NCBI GenBank assembly: GCA_903873585.1
Contig: CAIQOV010000011.1
Location: forward strand, 1-51,601
DNA: 51,601 nt
Source: an uncultured Rhodobacterales bacterium
Lineage (GTDB): Bacteria > Pseudomonadota > Alphaproteobacteria > Rhodobacterales > Rhodobacteraceae
Direction of reading: 5' to 3'
Positions 1-8,173 of this stretch are shown one piece after another. The position numbers and the translations under genes are program-made. The notes beneath the pieces were generated by a model that was not told the origin of the DNA, made no database searches, and was given only the letters and a program-made list of their open reading frames with translations. Position 1 is the first letter of the stretch. The number at the start of each line of letters is the position of its first letter.

Positions 1-759
1 CCACAGATATTGCGCCACATTGGTGTCTTGGTATTCATCGACCAGAATATAGCGAAACCAGCGCTGGTATTGCGCCAACACATCGGCGTGGGTTTGAAAA
101 ATCGTCACACAGTGCATCAGCAAATCGCCAAAGTCGCAGGCGTTCAGGGTTAGCAGGCGGGCCTGATAGGCCTCATACAGTTCGCTGCCACGGTTGTTGT
201 AAGCGCTGGCTTCGGATGTCGGCACCTTATCGGGCCGCAAAGCGCGGTTTTTCCAACTGTCGATCAGGCTGGCCAAAAGCCGCGCGGGCCAGCGCTTTTC
301 GTCGATATTGGCGGCAGAAATCAGTTGCTTCATCAGGCGGATTTGGTCGTCAGTGTCCAAAATGGTGAAGTTTGACTTCAGCCCCACCAATTCCGCATGG
401 CGGCGCAATATCTTGACCGAGAGTGAGTGGAACGTGCCCATCCACGCGATGCCTTCTGACGCTTCGCCCATAATGCGGCCAATGCGCAGCTTCATCTCGC
501 GCGCGGCTTTGTTGGTGAAGGTCACAGACAGAATTTCATTGGGCCGCGCCTTGCCCATCGCCAGCAAATGCACGATCCGCGCGATAAGGGCCTTGGTTTT
601 GCCAGTCCCTGCGCCTGCCAGCATCAAAACCGGGCCATCGAGGGCTTCAACCGCTTCGCGTTGGGCGGGGTTTAGGTCATCAAGATAGGGCGCGGGGCGC
701 GCAGCGAGCGCGCGGCGCGACAAGGGAATGGCGTCGAAGGGATCGGCAGACTCGGTCAT
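1..759 (-). CDS. UvrD/PcrA-type ATP-dependent DNA helicase, C-terminus outside window
   Basis: Superfamily 1A 3'-5' helicase of nucleotide excision and mismatch repair. Only the first 253 codons are present; the gene runs off the left edge in frame. The N-terminus shows the Q-motif region (LNPAQREAV), a Walker A motif GAGTGKT about residue 50, motif Ia (SVTFTNKAAREM), the GTFHSLSV segment, and motif II VDEYQDTN close to the edge. The start is the ATG at 757-759, in front of MTESADPFDAIP. About 107 bases separate it from the proC-like gene upstream on the same strand, so read-through from that gene is possible. UvrD, PcrA and Rep cannot be told apart from this half; UvrD/PcrA is favoured by family distribution. 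Confidence 0.93.
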   Translation of the reverse strand, partial: MTESADPFDAIPLSRRALAARPAPYLDDLNPAQREAVEALDGPVLMLAGAGTGKTKALIARIVHLLAMGKARPNEILSVTFTNKAAREMKLRIGRIMGEASEGIAWMGTFHSLSVKILRRHAELVGLKSNFTILDTDDQIRLMKQLISAANIDEKRWPARLLASLIDSWKNRALRPDKVPTSEASAYNNRGSELYEAYQARLLTLNACDFGDLLMHCVTIFQTHADVLAQYQRWFRYILVDEYQDTNVAQYLW

Positions 760-866
760 GCGCCCGACCCTAGCGTGAACTGGTCCGGATGAAAAGCGCT
801 GTTCCGCTTCTGTTCTGATCGCACCACCACGGCGGGTAGGCAGGGCGCAGCGGGCCGCAAGGGGCG

Positions 867-1643
867 CTATTGGCCCAGCGCTTGGGCCTTGGCACTGGCT
901 GCGGCCAAGGCATCGGTGATGGCTTGGTGCAGGCCAGCTTCTGCCGCATCCAAACCCGCCGCCGTAACACCCTTATAGGCGCGGTAGGTATTTAAAAGCG
1001 CGTCCAACTCACCCATCTTGCCCGCCAAGAACGGGGCTGATCCGCAAACCACCGCTTCAACCGCCGCCATCGCCACGGCTTCGGGCAACCCCCGCGCCAA
1101 GGCATCGCGCAGCATGGCTTGCGCCATCAACGCGGGATAAGCCGACCCTGACCCTGACAACGCTGCCAGATAATCCAACTGCGCCTCATCTTGCACCGCA
1201 TCTTGCCCACCCATGGCCGACAGTATCCGCGCCACAAGGGCGGCATCGCCCGCGCCAAGCCCAGCGCCCACCCAAGGCGTATAAGAAGCGCCCACGGGTG
1301 CCGCGCCATTGGGCATAGCCCGCACAATCCGCGCATTGGGATACAGGGCGCGCAGTTTTGCCAGCGACCAAACGGTCATGAAGGATATCACCAGCTTGGC
1401 CGCAGGATCAAAGCCTTGCAGGGGAAAATCCTCGGGCCGAACTGCAATCACAATGACATCTGACGCAGCACAAAGCCCCGCCACATCGGCCCAAACCGCT
1501 TTAGGATGGGCGGCATAAGCGCTGCGCATGTCCGAGCGGTTGCACAGCACCAAATCGCCCGCGTCCCACAAGCCAAGCTGCACCAAGCGCAGCCCCAAGG
1601 CTTGGCCCAGCCACCCCGTCGCCCCGATAATCCCCAGCTTCAT
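867..1643 (-). CDS. pyrroline-5-carboxylate reductase family protein (ProC-like)
   Basis: 258-residue NAD(P)H-dependent reductase of the ProC family, which makes proline from pyrroline-5-carboxylate in the cytoplasm. The N-terminus has a Rossmann motif GIIGATGWLGQALG, with ATG-W in place of the usual GxGxMG. The C-terminal dimerisation domain shows SGSGSAYPALM, close to the family signature SGSGPAY, and an MPN motif (RAMPNGAAPVG). It is slightly shorter than typical ProC (about 270). The ATG overlaps the stop of the MarR-type gene by 4 bases (ATGA), so the two are co-transcribed and probably translationally coupled. Because the dinucleotide motif departs from consensus, a related imine or keto reductase is possible; the family is certain and the substrate is not. 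Confidence 0.85.
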   Translation of the reverse strand: MKLGIIGATGWLGQALGLRLVQLGLWDAGDLVLCNRSDMRSAYAAHPKAVWADVAGLCAASDVIVIAVRPEDFPLQGFDPAAKLVISFMTVWSLAKLRALYPNARIVRAMPNGAAPVGASYTPWVGAGLGAGDAALVARILSAMGGQDAVQDEAQLDYLAALSGSGSAYPALMAQAMLRDALARGLPEAVAMAAVEAVVCGSAPFLAGKMGELDALLNTYRAYKGVTAAGLDAAEAGLHQAITDALAAASAKAQALGQ

Positions 1644-2191
1644 CCTGACACCGCTGCGGGATATTGTTCGCGCATTCCATCAGTGTAGCGGCCAAACAGG
1701 CGGGCGAAGGTGACAATGTCATCCGCCGACCACTGCGAGAACAGCCGGATCGTGCGCTGCCATTTGGCATCCAAAAACGCCTCCATCAGCGCCCAAGCGG
1801 CATCGGTTGGCACCAGAACGGAACGGCGGCCATCCTCTTGGCTGACAGCGCGCTGCAACAGGCCACGCTCCACCAGATCAGCGGCGATCCGGCTGGCGCG
1901 AGACGGATCAAGCGCCAATTCTTCCGCCAGCAAACCCACGGTCGCCTCTGCCGCAGGGCGGGCATAGCCGCCGCGAATGCGCAAGATGGCGGATAGCGCG
2001 TGAAACTGTGTCGGCTCTAGACCTGCGTTTAACTCATCCATCAGGCTTTGCGGCACATCGCCCTTCATCACCCGGCGCACGTAGTGGAAATGGTCAGCGT
2101 CTAGCGCCAGCAACGCCTCGGCCACCTCGGCGGCGTAGCCTTGGGCCTGCAAGCTGGTCTTGATGCGGTCATTGGGGCGGGCGTGTGACAT
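1640..2191 (-). CDS. MarR family transcriptional regulator
   Basis: 183-residue winged-helix regulator. The central segment LSAILRIRGGYARPAAEATVG is followed by the DNA-recognition helix region LDPSRASRIAADLVERGLL and the wing (AVSQEDGRRSVLVPT), the typical MarR layout. Such proteins usually repress a neighbouring efflux gene and are released by small aromatic ligands. It is divergent from the MFS exporter, with a TGTCA-6-TGACA inverted repeat between them. The frame is open upstream to 2260, but ATG 2191 is preferred because a TTGACA-17-CTAATC promoter ends exactly 6 bases before it, which would give a leaderless mRNA. Its 3' end overlaps the proC-like gene. Confidence 0.88.
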   Translation of the reverse strand: MSHARPNDRIKTSLQAQGYAAEVAEALLALDADHFHYVRRVMKGDVPQSLMDELNAGLEPTQFHALSAILRIRGGYARPAAEATVGLLAEELALDPSRASRIAADLVERGLLQRAVSQEDGRRSVLVPTDAAWALMEAFLDAKWQRTIRLFSQWSADDIVTFARLFGRYTDGMREQYPAAVSG

Positions 2192-2197
2192 GGAGTT

Positions 2198-2226
2198 GAT
2201 TAGGGGCAGATCCTTGCGTGTGTCAA
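2198..2226 (-). promoter_or_regulatory. predicted promoter of the MarR gene, leaderless geometry
   Basis: On the minus strand TTGACA (2226-2221), a 17-base spacer, and CTAATC (2203-2198). The expected transcription start falls on the A of the ATG at 2191, and no Shine-Dalgarno sequence is visible. The -35 box lies inside the inverted repeat at 2221-2236, which fits autorepression. Confidence 0.5.
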
Positions 2227-2236
2227 GTATATGACA
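2221..2236. promoter_or_regulatory. inverted repeat, probable MarR operator
   Basis: TGTCAAGTATATGACA: arms TGTCA and TGACA around 6 bases. It lies between the divergent MarR and MFS genes and covers the -35 box of the MarR promoter. MarR proteins bind such 16-20 bp palindromes. Binding is inferred from position. Confidence 0.55.
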
Positions 2237-2253
2237 AGGGCAATTGCGTGCGG

Positions 2254-2282
2254 TTGACATATAAAATCGCCTGCCCTAAGGC
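2254..2282 (+). promoter_or_regulatory. predicted promoter of the MFS exporter gene
   Basis: TTGACA at 2254-2259, a 17-base spacer and TAAGGC at 2277-2282. This would leave a leader of about 20 bases holding the AAAGGAGA ribosome site. The -10 box is a poor match. The -35 box carries a further TGACA half-site. Confidence 0.4.
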
Positions 2283-2308
2283 TGGCGCAAACCCTAAAGG
2301 AGATCCCC

Positions 2309-3823
2309 ATGTCCCACCCGCCCAGCGGTGCCCCTGCCCCGTCCGAGACAGGCTCGCTTCGCCTTGTCATCCTGTCGATCGGCTTGCTGCTGTTTCTGGC
2401 TGCGCTGGATCAAAGCATCGTCTCGACAGCGCTTCCCACGATTGTGGCCAGCCTTGGCGGGGTCGAGCATTTGTCTTGGGTGGTGACGGCTTATATCCTG
2501 ACCTCGACCATAGTCGCACCCTTGTATGGCAAGCTGGGCGACCTGTACGGGCGGCGCAATACGATCTTTGTGTCGGTCGGGATCTTTATGGTGGGCTCAA
2601 TCTTATGCGGTGTGGCCAATTCGATGACCTTCCTGATCGTCTCGCGCGCCATCCAAGGCTTGGGCGGCGGCGGGTTGTTTGTGTTGGCGCTGTCGGTGGT
2701 GGGCGATGCCGTACCGCCGCGCGATCGGGGCAAAATTCAAGGCGTCTTTGCGGCGGTGTTTTCGACCTCGTCGATCTTGGGGCCATTGGCGGGCGGTTGG
2801 TTAACCGAGCAAGCCAACTGGCACTGGATTTTCCTGATCAACGTGCCGATGGGCCTGATTGCCTTGGTGGGCTTTGCGGCCAGCTTTAAGCCCAAAGGCG
2901 TGCGCGTCAGCCATAAGATTGACTGGTGGGGGGCTACCGCGCTGACCATCGGCCTTGGCGCGCTTACCTTGCTGACCAGCCTTGGCGGGCGCAGCTTTGA
3001 TTGGGCATCGTCGACCGCTGCCGCTTTGGCGGTGCTGACCCTTGTTGGGCTTGTGGCCTTTGTTTTCATCGAGCGCCGCGCAGCAGAACCCATCTTGCCG
3101 ATGTCGCTGTTTGGCTTGAACGTGTTCTGGGTCACGTCGGTCTTGGGCTTTGTGGTGGGTGCTAGCCTGTTTGGCGCGATCACCTTCTTGCCGCTGTATC
3201 TGCAAATCGCCGAAGGATCGACGCCCACGGGGTCAGGTCTGCAACTGATCCCGCTGACTTTGGGGATCGTGGCGGCATCGACGCTTGCGGGGATTTATAT
3301 GGGCAAGACGGGCAAGTATAAAATCCTGACGAATTTGGGCACGGGCCTTTTGACCCTTGGCATGGCCAGCCTGACGCAGATTGGCGCTGGCACCGGTATG
3401 GTGCTGTTTAGCGCGCAACTGGTGCTGGTCGGCCTTGGCATGGGCTGCATCTTTCCCGTGCTGACCACCGCCGTACAAAACGCCGTGCCGCGGCAAACCT
3501 TGGGCACGGCAACCGCTGCGGGTATCTTGCTGCGCCAAAGCGGTGGGGCTTTGGGGGTTGCGGCCTTTGGTGCGCTGTTCTCGGCTCGGTTGATCAGCGG
3601 CTTGGGCGATGCGGCGGCACAATTGGGCGGTGGGGCACAATTGGGCCCGCAGATGATCGCGCAATTGTCGCCCGAGATGAAAACCCTTGTCGCCGATGCC
3701 GTCATCAACGCCATCCACCCGATCTATTGGATCGTCGCGGCCATGGGTCTTGTTGCCTTTGGCTTTTCCTTCCTGCTGGAAGAAGTGCCCCTGATCAGCC
3801 GCGCGGTTCCCAAGGGCGAATAA
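2309..3823 (+). CDS. MFS multidrug exporter, DHA2 (EmrB/QacA) family, 14 membrane segments
   Basis: 504-residue inner-membrane drug:proton antiporter. The first helix carries LDQSIVSTALPTI, the DHA motif D1 (LDxTIVNVALP type). Motif A lies in the loop after helix 2 (GKLGDLYGRRNTI), and motif C-like glycines (GPLAGGW) follow helix 5. About 14 hydrophobic segments and the length fit the DHA2 family. The start has a strong site AAAGGAGA 7 bases before the ATG. It is divergent from a MarR regulator with a shared operator region, the usual arrangement for an inducible efflux pump. No EmrA-type membrane-fusion gene lies beside it, so it probably exports across the inner membrane only. The substrate cannot be read from the sequence. 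Confidence 0.92.
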   Translation: MSHPPSGAPAPSETGSLRLVILSIGLLLFLAALDQSIVSTALPTIVASLGGVEHLSWVVTAYILTSTIVAPLYGKLGDLYGRRNTIFVSVGIFMVGSILCGVANSMTFLIVSRAIQGLGGGGLFVLALSVVGDAVPPRDRGKIQGVFAAVFSTSSILGPLAGGWLTEQANWHWIFLINVPMGLIALVGFAASFKPKGVRVSHKIDWWGATALTIGLGALTLLTSLGGRSFDWASSTAAALAVLTLVGLVAFVFIERRAAEPILPMSLFGLNVFWVTSVLGFVVGASLFGAITFLPLYLQIAEGSTPTGSGLQLIPLTLGIVAASTLAGIYMGKTGKYKILTNLGTGLLTLGMASLTQIGAGTGMVLFSAQLVLVGLGMGCIFPVLTTAVQNAVPRQTLGTATAAGILLRQSGGALGVAAFGALFSARLISGLGDAAAQLGGGAQLGPQMIAQLSPEMKTLVADAVINAIHPIYWIVAAMGLVAFGFSFLLEEVPLISRAVPKGE

Positions 3824-3833
3824 GGCGAAAAAG

Positions 3834-3863
3834 GCTTTTGGCCGGTGAAATCCGGCCAAAAGC
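3834..3863 (+). terminator. hairpin after the MFS gene
   Basis: A perfect 12-base stem (GCTTTTGGCCGG) closes a 6-base loop 10 bases after the stop codon. No run of T follows the stem, so it may be a terminator of low efficiency or an mRNA-stabilising hairpin. Confidence 0.45.
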
Positions 3864-4031
3864 GGCATACTTTGGCATACATTCTCGCTATTTGCCCAAT
3901 TCTTTAGCACTTGTCACTCATTTGCCCTATTCTTGGCCAAATCAGCCCCAGCGCCCCTTGCGCTGCATCGCAGCACTTCTAGGATGAATGGTCAATTCTG
4001 CGGCCCTTTCCGCAGGCACCAAGGGGCACCC

Positions 4032-7000
4032 ATGACCGACTTTAAAAAGATCCTGATCGCCAACCGTGGCGAAATCGCCATCCGCGTGATGCGCGCTGCC
4101 AATGAACTGGGCAAAAAGACGGTCGCTGTCTATGCCGAAGAAGATAAGCTGTCGCTGCACCGCTTCAAGGCCGATGAAGCCTATCTGATCGGCGAGGGTC
4201 TTTCGCCAGTCGGCGCTTATCTGTCGATTGCCGAGATCATTCGCGTCGCCAAAGAATCCGGCGCGGATGCCATTCATCCGGGCTACGGGCTTTTGTCGGA
4301 AAACCCCGATCTGGTGGATGCTTGCGATCAAAACGGCATCACCTTTATCGGCCCCAAAGCCGAAACCATGCGCGCCTTGGGCGATAAAGCCAGCGCGCGC
4401 CGTGTGGCGATGGAAGCGGGTGTGCCGGTTATTCCAGCGACCGAAGTTCTGGGTGACGACTTTACCGCCATCAAGGCCGAAGCGGCGGCGGTGGGCTATC
4501 CTTTGATGCTCAAAGCGTCATGGGGCGGTGGTGGGCGCGGGATGCGGCCTGTGCTGGGGCCGGATGAGCTGGAAACCAAAGTGCTGGAAGGCCGGCGCGA
4601 GGCGGAAGCCGCCTTTGGCAATGGCGAGGGCTATCTGGAAAAGATGATCCTGCGCGCGCGCCATGTGGAAGTGCAAATTCTGGGCGACAAGCACGGCGAG
4701 ATTTACCACCTGTATGAACGCGACTGCACCGTGCAGCGGCGCAATCAAAAGGTGGTCGAACGCGCCCCCGCCCCCTACCTGACCGAAGCCCAACGCGCTG
4801 AGGTTTGCGACCTAGGTCGGCGCATCTGTGCCCATGTGGGCTATGAATGCGCGGGCACGGTTGAATTCCTGATGGATATGGACACGTCCAAGTTCTATTT
4901 CATCGAGGTGAACCCCCGCGTGCAGGTCGAACACACCGTCACCGAACAGGTCACGGGCATTGACATCGTGCAGGCGCAAATCCTGATTGCCGAAGGCAAA
5001 AGCTTGGCCGAGGCCACCGGCGTGCCCTCGCAATCTGAAGTGCGCCTGACCGGCCACGCGTTGCAATGCCGCGTGACGACCGAAGACCCGCAAAACAACT
5101 TCATCCCCGATTATGGTCGCTTGACGGCTTACCGCTCGGCCACAGGCAACGGCATTCGACTGGATGGTGGCACGGCCTATGCCGGATCGGTCATCACGCG
5201 CTATTACGATTCGCTTTTGGTCAAGGTCACCGCTTGGGCGCAAACCCCGCAAGCCGCCATCACCCGCATGGACCGCGCTTTGTCAGAGTTTCGTATTCGC
5301 GGCGTGTCGACCAATATCGAGTTTGTCATCAACCTTCTGAAACACCCGACATTCCTTGATTATTCCTACACCACCAAGTTCATCGACACGACGCCCGACC
5401 TGTTCACCTTCAAAAAGCGCCAAGACCGCGCGACGAAGATTTTGACCTATATCGCTGACATCACGGTCAACGGGCATCCTGAAACCGCAGGCCGCGCCAA
5501 ACCCCATGCCGAAGCCCGCAAGGCCCGCGCGCCCAAGCCCAAGGTCGGGGCCGAAGCACTGATGGGCACGCGCAACCTGCTGGAACAAAAAGGCCCGCAA
5601 GCCGTGGCCGATTGGATGTTGAAGCAGAAAAAGGTGCTGATCACCGACACCACCATGCGCGACGGCCACCAATCTTTGCTCGCCACGCGGATGCGGTCTT
5701 TCGACATGATCAAGGTGGCCCCCGCCTATGCCGCCAACCTAAGCCAGTTGTTCAGCGTTGAATGCTGGGGCGGGGCGACATTCGATGTGGCCTACCGCTT
5801 CTTGCAAGAATGCCCGTGGCAGCGCCTGCGCGATCTGCGCGCCGTGATGCCGAACCTGATGACGCAGATGTTGCTGCGCGCCTCTAACGGGGTGGGGTAT
5901 ACCAACTATCCTGACAACGTGGTGCGATCCTTTGTGGCACAAGCCGCGAGCTCTGGCGTTGACGTGTTTCGCGTGTTTGACAGCCTGAACTGGGTGGAAA
6001 ACATGCGCGTGGCTATGGATGCCGTGCTAGAGGCGAACAAGGTCTGCGAAGGCACGCTGTGCTATACCGGCGATATGCTTGACCCGAACCGCGCCAAGTA
6101 TAACCTGAAATACTACGTTGATCTGGCCAAGGAACTCAAAGCCGCAGGCGCGCATGTGCTGGGGCTGAAAGACATGGCGGGGCTGTTGAAGCCTGCCGCT
6201 GCGCGCCAATTGGTCAAGACCCTAAAGCAAGAAGTCGGCCTGCCGGTTCACTTCCACACGCATGACACATCGGGTGCTGCCGCAGCCACAATCCTTGCGG
6301 CTTGCGATGCGGGCGTGGATGCTGTGGATGCCGCGATGGATGCGTTTTCGGGCGGAACCTCGCAGCCGTGCTTAGGGTCAATCGTTGAAGCGTTGCGCCA
6401 CACTGACCGTGACACGGGGCTGGACATTGCCGCCATCCGCGAGATTTCGAACTATTGGGAAGCGGTGCGCGGCCAGTACGCCGCCTTTGAAAGCGGTCTG
6501 CCAGCGCCTGCTTCCGAAGTCTACCTGCACGAAATGCCCGGCGGGCAGTTTACCAACCTCAAAGCCCAAGCCCGCAGCTTGGGGCTGGAAGAACGCTGGC
6601 ACGAGGTGGCGCAAGCCTATGCCGACGCCAACCAGATGTTCGGCGATATTGTCAAAGTCACGCCCTCGTCCAAAGTCGTGGGCGATATGGCCTTGATGAT
6701 GGTGGCCCAAGGGCTGACCCGCGCGCAGGTCGAAGACCCCGGCGTCGATGTGGCCTTCCCAGATTCGGTGGCCGATATGCTGAAGGGCAACATCGGCCTG
6801 CCGCATGGTGGCTGGCCCGTGGGCATTCAGAAAAAGGTGCTTAAAGGCGAAGCGCCGCTGACAGAGCGCCCCGGCAAGAATATGCCCGCCGTCGATCTGG
6901 AAGCCACCCGCACCAAGCTGGAAAAAGATCTGGGCATCAAGATTGATGACGAGGATCTGAACGGCTACCTGATGTATCCCAAGGTTTTCCTTGATTACAT

Positions 7001-7475
7001 CACCCGCCACCAAGCCTATGGCCCCGTGCGGGTGCTGCCGACCAAGACCTTCTTTTACGGCATGGAAGCGGGCGAGGAAATCTCGGCCGAAATCGACTCG
7101 GGCAAAACGCTTGAGATTCGCTTGCAAGCCGTGGGCGATACGACCGACGAAGGCGATGTGCGGGTGTTCTTTGAACTCAACGGCCAACCGCGCGTCATTC
7201 GCGTGCCCAACCGTGCGATCAAAAGCAAAACCGCCGCCAAGCCCAAAGCGGTCGAGGGCAACGCCGCCCAAATCGGCGCGCCCATGCCGGGATCCATTGC
7301 ATCTGTCGGGGTGACTGTGGGCCAAAAGGTCAACGCAGGCGATCTGATGCTGACGATTGAAGCGATGAAGATGGAAACCGGCATCCACGCTGACCGCGCC
7401 GGTGTGATCAAGGCGCTGTATGTGGCCCCCGGCAGCCAGATCGAGGCGAAAGATCTGCTGATCGAATTCGAATAA
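4032..7475 (+). CDS. pyc: pyruvate carboxylase
   Basis: 1147-residue biotin enzyme that carboxylates pyruvate to oxaloacetate in the cytoplasm (anaplerosis). Domain order is that of single-chain PYC. A biotin carboxylase domain comes first (ILIANRGEIAIRVMRAA at residue 6; ATP-grasp loop KASWGGGGRGMR; EVNPRVQVEHTVTE). The carboxyltransferase domain follows (TDTTMRDGHQSLLATRMR, then HFHTHDTSG with metal-binding histidines), and a C-terminal biotin carrier domain ends in EAMKMET, where Lys about 1113 would carry biotin. The frame stays open to 3933, but the start at 4032 has AGGGG in front and matches the family N-terminus. A strong terminator follows at 7493-7524. Length is normal for the family. 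Confidence 0.97.
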   Translation: MTDFKKILIANRGEIAIRVMRAANELGKKTVAVYAEEDKLSLHRFKADEAYLIGEGLSPVGAYLSIAEIIRVAKESGADAIHPGYGLLSENPDLVDACDQNGITFIGPKAETMRALGDKASARRVAMEAGVPVIPATEVLGDDFTAIKAEAAAVGYPLMLKASWGGGGRGMRPVLGPDELETKVLEGRREAEAAFGNGEGYLEKMILRARHVEVQILGDKHGEIYHLYERDCTVQRRNQKVVERAPAPYLTEAQRAEVCDLGRRICAHVGYECAGTVEFLMDMDTSKFYFIEVNPRVQVEHTVTEQVTGIDIVQAQILIAEGKSLAEATGVPSQSEVRLTGHALQCRVTTEDPQNNFIPDYGRLTAYRSATGNGIRLDGGTAYAGSVITRYYDSLLVKVTAWAQTPQAAITRMDRALSEFRIRGVSTNIEFVINLLKHPTFLDYSYTTKFIDTTPDLFTFKKRQDRATKILTYIADITVNGHPETAGRAKPHAEARKARAPKPKVGAEALMGTRNLLEQKGPQAVADWMLKQKKVLITDTTMRDGHQSLLATRMRSFDMIKVAPAYAANLSQLFSVECWGGATFDVAYRFLQECPWQRLRDLRAVMPNLMTQMLLRASNGVGYTNYPDNVVRSFVAQAASSGVDVFRVFDSLNWVENMRVAMDAVLEANKVCEGTLCYTGDMLDPNRAKYNLKYYVDLAKELKAAGAHVLGLKDMAGLLKPAAARQLVKTLKQEVGLPVHFHTHDTSGAAAATILAACDAGVDAVDAAMDAFSGGTSQPCLGSIVEALRHTDRDTGLDIAAIREISNYWEAVRGQYAAFESGLPAPASEVYLHEMPGGQFTNLKAQARSLGLEERWHEVAQAYADANQMFGDIVKVTPSSKVVGDMALMMVAQGLTRAQVEDPGVDVAFPDSVADMLKGNIGLPHGGWPVGIQKKVLKGEAPLTERPGKNMPAVDLEATRTKLEKDLGIKIDDEDLNGYLMYPKVFLDYITRHQAYGPVRVLPTKTFFYGMEAGEEISAEIDSGKTLEIRLQAVGDTTDEGDVRVFFELNGQPRVIRVPNRAIKSKTAAKPKAVEGNAAQIGAPMPGSIASVGVTVGQKVNAGDLMLTIEAMKMETGIHADRAGVIKALYVAPGSQIEAKDLLIEFE

Positions 7476-7492
7476 ACGCCGCTGTAAGCCAA

Positions 7493-7524
7493 AAAAGCCG
7501 CCGCAGACCCCTGCGGCGGCTTTT
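7493..7524. terminator. bidirectional intrinsic terminator
   Basis: Perfect stem GCCGCCGCAG / CTGCGGCGGC with a 4-base ACCC loop, flanked by an A-run on the left and TTTT on the right, so it works in both directions. It sits between the convergent pyc and EF-hand genes. Confidence 0.9.
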
Positions 7525-7540
7525 CCGTTAGATCAAACGA

Positions 7541-7777
7541 TCAAGCCGGGATGGTGCCAGCTTTTTGCGCAGCAGCCAGCTCGTCAGCCGACAGTTGGCC
7601 GTCAGCGTTGGTGTCAGCGGCTTTGAAAACTTCCTCGGTCAGGTCCGGGAAAGCGGCTTTCATCTCGTCCATCGAGTAGGTGCCATTGCCGTCGGCATCT
7701 TTGATTTCGGTTGCAGCAATTGCGGAAACGCTGGTCAAAGCCAACAGGGCGGCAGCCGCCAGAACGGTGTATTTCAT
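7541..7777 (-). CDS. small secreted EF-hand protein
   Basis: 78-residue protein. Residues 1-22 (MKYTVLAAAALLALTSVSAIA) form a Sec signal peptide with a plausible AIA-A cleavage site. The mature part of about 55 residues carries two EF-hand-like loops, DADGNGTYSMDE and DTNADGQLSADE, each with D-x-D-x-N/D-G spacing and a terminal acidic residue, so periplasmic calcium binding is likely. The start at 7777 has GGAG 7 bases upstream; an ATG two codons earlier is too close to that site. It is convergent with pyc and shares its terminator. Similar small EF-hand proteins are common in Rhodobacterales; the partner is unknown. Confidence 0.85.
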   Translation of the reverse strand: MKYTVLAAAALLALTSVSAIAATEIKDADGNGTYSMDEMKAAFPDLTEEVFKAADTNADGQLSADELAAAQKAGTIPA

Positions 7778-8089
7778 TGTCATTCTCCAAGAACTAGGTT
7801 CGATGTGAACCCTTACGAAGGTCTTGCCTTCGGGTGTCGTCATACCAAGAAAATTATCTAAATCCAGTGCCTTGCGCGATTTTCGCATCCCTCTCACAGG
7901 GAGTTTACTCTCGCGAAAAGGTGAATTGACCATGATCGGAAAAGGGCAAATGCAGGGCGGTTGGCTTGGGGCCGCGCCACCCCGAACCGCCATCGTGGAC
8001 CAAGCAAAATCCGCCAAACTGAGCGCCTAGTGCACTTTCCCTCTTGCGGCTCCGCCACGGCTTGATTATTCCACCGCCATCGACGGAGT
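7778..8089. other. gene-free stretch between the EF-hand gene and the first tRNA
   Basis: 312 bases. The left third is the EF-hand leader on the minus strand, with a stem CGAAGG / CCTTCG at 7816-7832. The middle has an AT-richer patch around 7848-7860, a possible promoter. A 32-codon reading frame at 7932-8030 (plus) follows a weak AAGG site; I do not trust it. The right end carries the tRNA promoter. I see nothing else. Confidence 0.6.
8044..8072 (+). promoter_or_regulatory. predicted promoter of first tRNA-Gly
   Basis: TTGCGG (8044-8049), a 17-base spacer and TATTCC (8067-8072), 17 bases before the mature tRNA. Confidence 0.4.
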
Positions 8090-8164
8090 GCGGGCGTAGC
8101 TCAGGGGTAGAGCATAACCTTGCCAAGGTTAGGGTCGAGGGTTCGAATCCCTTCGCCCGCTCCA
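8090..8164 (+). tRNA. tRNA-Gly (anticodon GCC), first copy
   Basis: 75 bases including an encoded CCA. Acceptor stem GCGGGCG / CGCCCGC, D-arm GCTC-AGGGGTAGA-GC, anticodon stem-loop TAACC-TTGCCAA-GGTTA (anticodon GCC), variable GGGTC, T-arm GAGGG-TTCGAAT-CCCTT, discriminator T, then CCA. It is identical base for base to the copy at 9486-9560. It has its own promoter and a terminator. Confidence 0.97.
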
Positions 8165-8173
8165 GTCGAAAGC

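Noticed and set aside
3864-4031. Regulatory site before pyc
   Set aside because: Apart from the hairpin at 3834-3863 I found no palindrome or clear promoter boxes.
6378-7388. 336-codon open frame opposite pyc, and many like it elsewhere
   Set aside because: Antisense shadow of a well-conserved gene; low-complexity His/Gly/Arg-rich translation typical of GC-rich opposite strands.
7932-8030. 32-codon reading frame (MIGKGQMQGGWLG...) before the tRNA
   Set aside because: Only a weak AAGG upstream, no recognisable composition or partner; could be chance in a GC-rich stretch.
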